Below, one piece after another: positions 54,217-64,000 of a DNA stretch of 64,000 bases. Below the pieces are notes generated by a model that was not told where the DNA came from, did no database searches, and saw only the letters and a program-made list of their open reading frames with translations. The position numbers and the translations under genes were made by a program. Numbering within the stretch: the stretch's first letter is position 1; the number at the start of each line of letters is the position of its first letter. This stretch comes from Narthecium ossifragum (lineage: Eukaryota > Streptophyta > Magnoliopsida > Dioscoreales > Nartheciaceae): assembly GCA_963920575.1 (NCBI GenBank), contig OY986966.1:5042130-5106129 (forward strand), in the 5' to 3' direction.

Positions 54217-57200
54217 GAACCTCATCCTTTGGAATCAAAGATAATATTGGAACAAGAATCTCTGCATTCTGCAGCCAATGGACGTACAGCAGTGAGGATA
54301 TGAGCATATGGAAGTATCATCAGTATTTCAAAAAAAATTCCTACCATCAATTTAGAGTTATATGATCTCTTGACAGCAGAAATCAGATCTTGTGAAGGAA
54401 CTGCACCCTCAGTTAGTATCTGTAAAACCTGTTCAAAGAAACCAAAGAAGCTGCTTTATGTCAAAAAACGCATAAATAAACGGAACATAAAATATCAAAG
54501 AAGTTTCCTAGAGTGCTTTGCACTAAGCTGGAGCGTTATGCTTAGGAATTCAACTAGCACTAGTGTTCAAGTCACAGAATACCACCACCAAAACCCCTCT
54601 TTGCTGCCAGGACACGAAAATTGGACACTTTAGTTGTTGCACGCCTGCATCTACTGTGCTATTCCTCCCACTGGCCCCATCCAACCAAACAAAACAAACA
54701 AAGCTCTGGGAAATGCAAGGGACCACTAAACTAGACATTCACACTTCAGACGTTCCATTTCTGGAAACTGACTTTCAAACTTACCCCACAAAGCCCATGA
54801 GAGATTTAGAACCGAAACCTACAGAAAAGCAATCTTATACATTCACCTTCCAATACGTAATAAGATGCTGGCTCATGTGATTTAGAACATCTAATTGGGT
54901 TTTGTGACATTTGTCATATGCAATGGGAACAATAATTGTCAGTAGCATGAGTGAAGGAGTAGACACAAACAAATATAATGTCACACTGCCAGAGTGAGGT
55001 TTTAACAAGTTGCGTAAAATTTTATGCCAGATCAATACATGGGACCCTTACAAATTGGCTTGTGAAACCTTTTCACAGCAATTACTTGTATCCAAATAGG
55101 CGTCGACATTATATTACACCACATCATAAGAATTAGCTGTGAATTGTAAGAAAATGAATTACATGTGCAACAGTTACATGAGCAGATCTGGGGGGTGGGG
55201 GGGCACTTGAATGCTTCTTGCAGGTAAAATAAGTGTGGTGGTGTGATAATTTCACTCTCTACACTATTTATTGCAACGAAGAAAAGATCGCTGGTCAAGG
55301 CCCAACCTCGGTACTGTAGGAGAAATAGCAGACAACATCTATATGCTCTCTGGGATACAGAGCATTTGCATTATATATCATAGTTTTGACACCTTCCTAT
55401 GCCTAACCAACGTGGGCATTATACAAAACAATTTAAACCTCACGTTCTCAGTACTTCAAATATGAAGGCTTACAGCAAGGTCACCCTAATTTAATAGGAA
55501 GCATGAAGTAACTAAGAATTAAGATGAAAGTTTCCAAAACAAAGTGAGCTCATTTCCAAGAGATGTAAGAGGTATAGTCTCTTGTGTTGTCTCCTTCTGG
55601 AAAACCTAACGGGATATGCAAACTCAAAAACGACAAGGATGCTATCTGGGTCTGGGTTACCTCTCCACTGCGTAAAATTTCATGCTCCAATTTTCTGTAC
55701 GCTGAAGTTTAGTTTATTATCTAAAATAGAAAAACAACAGGATACGAAGATTTTGCCAAGTTTAAAATCCCCATGGTAACCTGCATGAGTAGGCTCTCGC
55801 TTCCACTGGGTGGATCTGAAATAATGCCAAGAAGCTCAGGTGAAGACCCAATTGTACGAACCAAAATGGGAATATGGCGGTGGACTGCCTGCAGAATTTC
55901 AAATGATCATGGCAAAAGGTATAAAAATGTTACAAGGCTGGTAAGGTATTTCAAATGCTGATTAAACAAATAAAAAGTGTGCAGGCCCAAAGAATGATCT
56001 ACTACCATACCTGTTTGGCAGCTTTCGGGATGCTTTGATAAATAGCAAAAATTTCTTGGAGCAGGGAATGCTTCTGTGTGAGAGCAATATATAAGTCCAT
56101 TAGACGAAAATTTTACTAGGACATTACTTCGATTGAAAAGCTAAAAACAAGCCAAAATACAGACAACAGTTGAAAAATATTAGGCAACATTTACCTTGGT
56201 GCAAAGAGCAAAATAAAGTGACATGAAACGCTGTGCCTCTGATATTGACGACGAAGGTGTACTACCAGAATCTTCATTGTTGATAAGAGTCTCAGATGGC
56301 TGTCCACCCAAAGAAGCTTCCAAATTGCTGTCCTGCAGACGTGTAAATCCAGAAATAAAAAAGGCTAGTATCTGAGGCATGAGAATAAAGGCCAGAAATG
56401 ACCAAGTATTCACATGAAGCATGAAATAGAACAACAACAAAGCTACATTAAGACAACCAACCACCAGGTACTGGTGTGAAGTATGAAATAGAACAACTAA
56501 AATAGCAATGTTAAAACAAAAATAGTGTAATTGAGCAAATTTAAGCGCTCCATCAAGATGCTTCAACCCTCATAGAGCTCAGGGGAGTTTAAAGCTTTCT
56601 CTAACAAGTCCTGCTGTCATAAATATCGCACTCAGAGTAAACAAAAAACCAAATGTTTGATTTATCCAAGACATAGTTCAGGATCATCTCATTGACAAAG
56701 ATCAAATGATAGATCAACATCAAGTGGCATTACTATACTGAGATTATACGTCTTTAGTGGCTACATAACTTAAGTAGGTGGTGTCAATATAACATGTGGA
56801 CACTGCAACTGGACATCAACTACGAGCAGAGATCTCCAGAAAACAGATTCTAAAGTTTAATCACAGTCCAGATAAATCATGCATAACAATTAGCTCCAAA
56901 ATCCAACACCAAGCCTAGCACTATACCCTTAATGAAGATTCCCTAGTTGGACCTGGATCAGTTATTACTCTGGCAGCTAGAACTATGTTACACGATGAAG
57001 TCATACTTTTCCCCCCACAAAGATCATTTCACTCTTTAAAACCAGACACCAAACGACTCTTGTTTACTTCTGAGATAGTAATGTTAAAAATAGAATATAT
57101 GATAACAGTGAAAGCATGAACCAATACCTTCTGTGATAAAACAGTTGTCCCATCATCATCCATGAGCACAGTATCATGCACAACTGAGCGCAGCTTCTCA

Positions 57201-60200
57201 GTAGCGAAGTCTTCAATCGATTTGGAGATGCTTGCCATAGGAAATAGCTTGTTTGCTACCTGCAAGTAGATCAGAAAGTATGAAGCATTGCATTAAAGAA
57301 TCCAAATGATACTAATATATACTAAAGATTTCTGGATGGAAACTCTCACCAGCCTTATTGCCTTCATTCGTACTTCTTCTGTCTGATGAACTGCACTCTG
57401 TATATAGGATTGAAAAACAATTGAATCAGTGAAACAAGAAGCAACCAAAAGCAGCTAATAAAACTAAAATAAACAAAACATATGCCATTTATTTTTGCGT
57501 TAGAAGCAGTGTTTATTGAATGAAATGTGAGGAATTAATTACTATGAGCATATACCCCCTAACTAATAATTCTATTCAACCAAAACTTCAACTTACTAAA
57601 GGTGATAGCAATACTGATATTGTCAACCTATAAAAATCTAAGAGCATGAGTTGTGATATAAATGTAGCAAAACGATCCTACCACAAAGGGGAGAATATTG
57701 GACAATCACAGCACTAAAAGATGTTGTGATCCAAATCTTCACCTTGAGTGCTATCTTGAGGCATTGATCTCGATTGGATGGCCTCTGCAATAGTAGCCCC
57801 CACACAGCACTAAGGCCTTGAGTAACCCGGTCACCACTTGGAAAGTCTTTGTCAGCTTTCTCCTTGCTTTCAGGACAGCATAGGCATTCTAACAGTTTAA
57901 AAGCACCTTCTGACAGGTATGGCACCTCACCAAGTAATCTGCCCAGAGATTTATCGGAAGCTGGAAAAGCATCTCGAAGATTTTCAGCCTAAAAATTTGC
58001 AATATTCAGTTCAGCAAACACTGTCCGCCTGAGGGATATAAAAAGAGAAAATGGATACACACCACAGCCAGAAGAAATGTTTCATAAGTTGACGTAGCAG
58101 TTCTTGACAAAAGGAAGTCTTGATCCTGCTCGATTGCCCGATACAACCTGTATAGGACACTCAATGTCAACTCGTGTCCCTGAAAACACCAAATATGTTA
58201 ATTCAGCTAAACAGATGTAAAAATGCACAAAGGCAAAAATATATAACCAACCTTTCTACTTAATTTGAGTACTATACAGCAAGGATTTCCGTACTGGCCG
58301 GCATGCACAGTGCCGACCGGTATTTATCATGCCAGGGAGTTAGGGGGATAGAATCCCCCCCCCCTCCAAATCGGGATCGGGGTGGGGCTGCGAATGTGCC
58401 AGGTGATACCTTATGTATCGCCTGGTACAAACTGACATGTACTGGTTTTGGCCGGTACATATTGGGAAATAGTATTAAAAAAAGACAGGTTTAAATGCAT
58501 GAGTCAGGAAAGGAAAGAAAAAATGGGGAAAGAAAGGAGGGAAAGGAAAAAACAGGGAGAGTAAGTGGGGAAAAGAGGGAAAGAAAGGAAAGTAGAAAAT
58601 CGGAAATAATGAAGAAGAAGATGATGAAAAAAACAGGGACAGTAAGGAGGGAGAAGAGGGAAAGAAAAAAACAGGACAAAGTAGGAGGAGGAGGAGGAGG
58701 AGGAAAAAGAATCGGCACAGGGGCGTACCAATTCGGCACGCGTACCGTGCCAGCGGGTTCCCGGCACGGCACGTACCACCAGGATGGCAATCCTTGCTAT
58801 ACAGTACACATAATCATCAAAAAGGGTAAAATTCGGAAAGCAAAGTTGATTGAAATTTGGCAGTGTGAAATTCTCCCAATTACATACTATCCAATATTTC
58901 TAAGCTTACTGGACAGAGTGATAAAATGAGAATGCCGAAACTATACAAATACAAGTAACATACAAGAATAAAGAAGGTTCTTTAGTGGAGTGTTTAACAA
59001 TGGAAAGCAAAAGTACAACATAAAAAGTGATATGGTTCTTTAAATGTCATCTCCGTGATTGGCTTTTCCACGTTCATATATGCATCTCATAAGAATCAGC
59101 TTGGATGAAGAACTGGTTTTATCTTTATCACAAACCTATTGTTTCTCTAACTTGAACGCGGTGCACGCTATAAAAGTATCACATCAATGGTTAGTTTCGA
59201 CCAAGAACTTTCGAAAAGCCTCTTGGATACATTATTAGAGTTAATGTTGTGTATGAACCTACACAGATCCTGATTATAACGTCCTCTCTACATCTAATAG
59301 CTGATGTACTCTCCAATCCCGTAGTACTGAATCCCTCCTAAAGTTGGCACATAATACACTTATAGAAGGATATCCATCACAAAAAGCAGCACAGCTTCAC
59401 TATAATTATCCTTCTACTTTACAAGACCCAAATTTTGCATAGAAGGATATCCTCCCAGATTTAGCATCATATTTTTGCGAGTCTAATATCATAATAAATC
59501 CTAAAATCCCATGATTGCAGAGAGCAATGAACTTATTCATTTCCAAGGTAGAACACAAAAACATTGTGATTATTTTGACATAACTGACATGTTTGTAACA
59601 TCTTATAACTGATCATGGCACCTTCATAATGATCACTAACATGGAAATTAAACATGTATTCTGATTTATCTCAAGTCAATATAAGCTCGAGACTGCTTGA
59701 GGCACACAGCATTTTGAAAGCATAAAATAAATAGCTGATGCATTCATCTTTGACGGAAGATATAAGGGATAACAGGGGGAGTTTTCAGTTAGCCTAAACT
59801 GAGAAACTAAAGATAACTGGCATCATTGAAGACAAGGATTACCTCATAATTCATATAATCAGACAATATATGTTTCTGCAGGAGACCCCACGGATCTAAC
59901 TCTAAAGGAAACTGCAGCAAGAGTAGACAGCATGGCACATAAGGTCCAAAAGATTTGCAAATAATTGCATAAAGCTTAGCGCCAAAAGAAACACATTTCT
60001 TACTAAACAATAACAGATATATAAAAATCTTCAAACACACAGCCAGGTATTCCTTTGACAACTCACCTATATAAGCCACAAAAGCAACCAAATATGACTA
60101 AGACTCGAAGTAATCAGTGCTTCAGATAAACATGGTTGAGATCAATAAAACATCATGCTGTTAATTAGATCTGGTGTAAACTCTCTTCGTCTTTCCATGG

Positions 60201-63053
60201 GCCTATCGTGTGAAATTGATCAAAAGAAAAGGAAACCTAGTTGCTTCTGACAAGTTTTAGGTTGAATGTCAATGCAAGTAACAATTGACACCAGAATATA
60301 AAAGTTGGTCTGCTAAATGTGCAATTGATGCTCTTGATTTAGATAAGGCATGTGTCAAAATAAAGAGAAATAAAAAAACAATATACAATGATGAAGATAG
60401 TCATGAACTTGGAATTGTCTAAATAAACAGTGCAGCATCTGAAACTGAAGTGCACAAAGCAACAAGTGAGTGTCAATGATGCTCCTATCCTTCTGTCCTA
60501 AAACAAAATTGTTTCCAATATGGATCTGTCAGATGCATTTGCACAGAAAATCTGCACACTGCGAATAATGAGCTGAGAATAGAATTCAATGCTTATGAAG
60601 CCTACAACACAATAGGTAAGCATAGTTCTCAATTGGCTTCATATGTGAAGTATCCAAACTTCGATTATTGAAAACCAATAAAAACCAGGAGAGGCTTCTT
60701 CAATTATTGTCCACTTGCAAACCAAATAGTCCAAGAAGACAGAAAACAAAAAAGCTTATTTTCGGCTCCAACCTCATTAGCCAAGTGGGAAAGCAAAGTG
60801 AAATGGACATGAGAACTGCCAGATGCCGAAATTTGTTTGCAAGCTTCAAGGATGCGCCGAAATGCCAGTTTCTGCAGATCATCCTTCTGTTCATCTGTGA
60901 GGTTAATATTATACACTACCATCTTTGGGAGATGATATTGTGCAGAGACAACAACTGAATCGGCAGAAGACACCACACTTGCATCTGTAATGACTGTTCT
61001 TGGGCTCACATTTCCAGAGCTATAAGTTGCAACATAATCAGATGTAGAGATATCAAGTGGCAACATGCTGCTTGATCTTAGAAGATGCTCTTGACTTGTT
61101 CCTTGCAGCTCCTCAGAGATCTGAGAAGCATCCTGTGTCTCTTGGATTTCATGAACAGAACTACTGGTCTCCAAACCAGGTATTTCACCCTCCACCTTTT
61201 GCTCATTATTTCCATATAGCAGAACACTTGAAGTACCATGCTCTGAAACTACAGGTCTTGGCGCAACAGAAGGAAAACTTGTGGAAATCATGGCAGCCGT
61301 CTCATTTGTAGTAGATGGCAAAATTGTTGCATCCACTTGAGTAGTAGTCTTCTCTTCATAACTCTGCAAGGGTTTCTGCATTTTTTAAAAGGAAATGAGT
61401 TTCCAAAAATTTCAAGAAAACTAGTATGAATGTAAAGATCTGACACAATTTACCGTAAGTTTGACACATCAATAATTGATAAGCATAACAAAGACCAACT
61501 TACATCAACATCATGAGATACTGATGGTTGAACTTTCAGCATTGATGTAAATAGAGAAAGTGCACTAGATAGGGGAAGAAAGTCTGCAGCAAGTAATCGG
61601 TTTTGCATTACAGGCCCGGAGTCAGAGACAATACTGGCAACTGATTCATCACCTCCTTCTTCTTTAGGGCAGGTAGCTGGTAGATTTCTCATATTGGCCA
61701 TAACTACTTCTGCTAACAAGTCAGAAGAGATACTCGTAATAAGGATCTCCAATGACTGAGCCGCTATGTCACCCTTGGCAACCAATGCAGCAAACATGGC
61801 AACAAGTTGTTGTACAGCTCCCGAATCTCCATCCCTTGTGGAAGTCATTGTACCATCCAGAGCTTGGTTATTAGACACCAAATCAGAACCTATATGACGT
61901 CCTTCTTCAGCAATTTCTTGCAGCAAGGGAGCTGTTGGTTTGACTCTCTTCCCAGAAACAGTCTCATGTGAGGAAGCACTGCACTCTTCAGCTATATGTC
62001 TCTTCCTTCCATGATCGATGTTGGACATATCACATGCCTGCTGTGATATCGTATCTTCCTGTGACAAATACAACAACATGATAAAACAGATACAGAAGTC
62101 TCAATGGAAGAAAGCAAATATATGATCAGAATAACCAAAATAATTGCATACTTTAGGAGGTAATTGTTCCTCTGTACCAGTAGTCATATTTCCAGATGCC
62201 TTATCAGTTTTGACTCCTTTTTCAGCTAACTCCCCAACATTCATGGCTTTGAGGGCTTCTACCAGGCGTGCACGCCACTGGAAGAAAAGTACATACAAGA
62301 ATGTAAGACATAAAAGTGAAAATTTGGAAACAAATTTGATGAGCCAACCAAGGAACTACGAGCATTTTCTGAAGGCTAATCCCTAAGAAATAATGAAAGG
62401 AATGAGGTTCTGCCAACAAATGGCAGAAGAATGGATCAGTCACCCAGTTACTAAGGTATGCTAAAAACTGAATCAACTTATGAGCTACACAATATCAATA
62501 CATGTTGCCAGCAAAGTATAAACAACTTAAATCACAGAGCAGAATGACTGACGTGCAAGAAGATGAGAATGACAAATAAGATCACACTATGTAAACCATG
62601 AAATGCTTTTATCCAAGGTTTCAATAGTCGAGCATGAACCTTTTGTAGCATAGGCCAATTAAGTTGAAAAGGTTGCATAATCATGTCACTTAGAATAATA
62701 TTTTCAGGCACAAATTTAAGCAGGAGAATTTTCATCCAGAAACAAAATCATCCATAATTTGCATGAATGAAATAAAAACATGAACAGCAAAGAAAACTTC
62801 AATTGTTACTTGAAGAACATTATCATCAGCAAATATGACGTATAGACATAAAAGCCATGCATTTGGCTAAAAGAATACCGGTGCAGCACTTGAATGTGTA
62901 CATTTCAAACATGCCATGAAGGCATTCTTCAAGGCATGGTGTGCACCTGGGACTTGCACTCCTTTGACAACAGAGCTTGCTGGGTCCAAAGAGAGTAGAA
63001 CTGGTAATATGCGACCATAAAAGGATGGCCTTTTCTTTGCTATAGTTGAGAGA
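49861..63053 (-). CDS. Symplekin-like mRNA 3'-end processing scaffold (partial, 22 C-terminal exons)
   Basis: Symplekin (ESP4 in Arabidopsis) is the nuclear scaffold that holds the cleavage endonuclease module with CstF during pre-mRNA cleavage and polyadenylation. Minus exons: 62879-63053, 62152-62277, 61504-62058, 60773-61375, 59843-59911, 58063-58179, 57743-57988, 57350-57397, 57128-57259, 56195-56332, 56011-56073, 55781-55888, 54345-54428, 54221-54268, 52952-53026, 52754-52849, 52606-52686, 52461-52532, 52022-52066, 51841-51924, 50085-50188, 49861-50005. Phases agree throughout; total 3214 bp, about 1070 aa. Family segments include [40 protein letters not shown], the Symplekin_C start [34 protein letters not shown] and [15 protein letters not shown]. 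The protein ends VTQESSALS. The N-terminal exons lie past the right edge. No breaks are seen. Exons 3 and 4 are the acidic, low-complexity middle, and two hAT MITEs and one Mutator-type MITE sit in introns or upstream. Confidence 0.95.
50265..50540. mobile_element. Mutator-type MITE in a symplekin intron (276 bp)
   Basis: The sub-terminal inverted repeats TTTGTGTACATGGCC and GTTGTGTACATGACC (right end reversed) bound a core with repeated '(a)atcggtacctcactac' motifs. The exact 9-bp duplication ATGAGAATA lies at 50256-50264 and 50541-50549, the size expected for Mutator-like insertion. The element sits in the intron between the exons at 50085-50188 and 51841-51924, away from splice sites. Confidence 0.75.
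54129..54212. repeat. (CA/CG) run next to (AG)30 microsatellite
   Basis: A 24-bp alternating purine-pyrimidine run (gcacatgcacgcgcgtgcgc and on) is followed by a perfect (AG)30 at 54153-54212. On the coding (minus) strand this is (CT)30 beginning about nine bases after the 5' splice site of the symplekin exon 54221-54268. Confidence 0.95.
58280..58796. mobile_element. hAT-type MITE in a symplekin intron (517 bp)
   Basis: The ends CAAGGATT and AATCCTTG are inverted, and sub-terminal sequence is rich in 'ggtac' and 'ccggcacg' motifs. The exact 8-bp duplication CTATACAG lies at 58272-58279 and 58797-58804, the hAT signature. The middle is a purine-rich 'ggaaagaaa(g/a)' run that produces long Lys/Glu/Arg frames on one strand and Phe/Pro/Ser frames on the other. 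It lies between the exons 58063-58179 and 59843-59911. Confidence 0.9.
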
Positions 63054-63576
63054 CTGGTAAAAATCATCAAAGTAACCAAGAAAAAAATGAAGAATTAGAA
63101 GCCTTGAGCTCACAAACAAGTAGCAATAAAATAAGCATCCACCTAACAGAAACACCCAGCTATCTTTTCATGTGAACAAATGCAGAAATGATCAAGCAAA
63201 TACTACTATCATCAACATTTGAAGCATAGCCACGAAACCATGTCATTCCCATCTGAGAAAATATATAAAGCAACTAAAACTAATGCAGCTAGATAACTAA
63301 ATTATGAAATGGCAGAGATCAACACTTTCAAGTTCCAACCAATCTTAAAGCTTTATGCAATCAAAAGTAGTTTAAGATGCAATATCATTATTTCACATAG
63401 AAACCATTAACCAAGGCATCTTTTGCCAATGTAATCTAATAGACAACCTAACAGAACCAGCAACGCACAGCTTTCAGCAAACCACTTGAGACGCATCTTA
63501 CAAACATTTCCCAGCAGAAAATATACATGAAAACAAATACGCAGATTGAAGAACTCTTAAGTAGTTGAAATGAGTA
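63054..63576. other. Symplekin intron sequence
   Basis: AT-rich, no exon recognised. The exon at 62879-63053 begins with the last base of a codon, so a preceding exon must exist further right, outside the window or unrecognised here. Confidence 0.5.
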
Positions 63577-63584
63577 CTCCCTAC

Positions 63585-63819
63585 CATGGATTGTCGTGCC
63601 GGTCCGGCACTGTGCGTGCCGCCCGGTACGTGCCGGGGGGTTAGCGGCATCGAAACCCCCCGTACCGTGCCAAGAAGAAGAAGAGTAGAAGGAGGAGGAG
63701 AAGGAAGAAAAACAAGAATGGCACGGGGGCGTGCCAGACCGGCACGCATCCGTGCCGGCGGCACGTACCGTCGCAGCGGGCTGCCGGCACGGCGCGTGCC
63801 ACCGGGACGGCAATCCATG
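63585..63819. mobile_element. hAT-type MITE upstream of the first visible symplekin exon (235 bp)
   Basis: The ends CATGGATT and AATCCATG are inverted. The exact 8-bp duplication CTCCCTAC lies at 63577-63584 and 63820-63827. The GC-rich sub-terminal part repeats 'gtgccgg', 'ggtacgtgcc' and 'cggcacg' and matches the element at 58280-58796, so the two are one family; this copy is shorter and has less of the purine-rich middle. It probably lies in an intron, since symplekin continues to the right. Confidence 0.9.
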
Positions 63820-64000
63820 CTCCCTACTAGTGATTTTTTTATCAGCAGAAAGGTCTTGTGCTAATTTGGGGCATGTTGAGAATAATCTAGAAGGAACTCA
63901 AAGCTTCACACAGTACTTTGTTTGAATCTTTGAAAAAGAAAAAGAATGAGGATAAAGTCACTTGAGCCAACAAAATATCTGAAAGAAAAATATCTTTATT

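Noticed and set aside
58491..58929. 144-codon plus frame and two antisense frames
   Set aside because: They lie on the purine-rich middle of a hAT MITE with an exact 8-bp duplication; no coding signal.

Overview
This window is nuclear DNA from a flowering plant. The evidence is plant-type split genes with GT-AG introns and plant families (V-ATPase subunit A, an Alfin-like PHD protein, a plant-type symplekin), together with plant LINEs, PIF/Harbinger, hAT and Mutator-type MITEs and solo LTRs. The style of the genes and repeats suggests a monocot, but I cannot fix the species.

Three host genes look functional. (1) VHA-A, catalytic subunit A of the vacuolar H+-ATPase, lies on the + strand at 8074-17132. 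I resolved 20 coding exons that sum to 1866 bp (621 aa) with consistent phases. (2) An Alfin-like PHD-finger protein lies on the - strand at 39706-44998, with 5 exons, 726 bp and 241 aa. (3) The C-terminal part of symplekin, the scaffold of the pre-mRNA 3'-end cleavage machinery, lies on the - strand from 49861 to beyond the right edge. 22 exons are in the window, about 1070 aa plus the stop; the N-terminal exons lie outside. I see no sign that the three genes are functionally linked or co-regulated.

The rest is mostly transposon-derived. 1-6130: old repeats split by a 2.7-kb solo LTR with a TAATC target duplication. 6130-7940: a Harbinger MITE, diverged tandem duplications and GGT-rich DNA upstream of VHA-A. 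18.2-25.25 kb: a decayed LINE whose endonuclease region is split by a second solo LTR of the same family (TSD AGAGA), then a second LINE tail. 26-30.3 kb: broken gene-like fragments, including a GRF-type zinc finger with a coiled coil. 30.3-35.2 kb: AT-rich DNA and GC-rich minisatellite repeats. 35181-38730: a long-inverted-repeat, Mutator-like element carrying relics of two host genes, a KDM5/JMJ14-type JmjC demethylase and a BSD-domain protein. 45-49.8 kb: a 92-bp-arm foldback repeat, a truncated LINE, and a relic resembling the macro domain of plant aprataxin-like proteins.

The strongest candidate for something undescribed is the 35.2-38.7 kb element. It is a chimeric gene-capturing transposon whose inverted arms themselves contain a host JmjC exon, so a read-through transcript could fold into a hairpin matching a histone demethylase gene. 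Also notable are the matched solo LTRs, the paired MITE insertions with exact target duplications, and clusters of GATCGATC-core palindromes in unrelated repeats.
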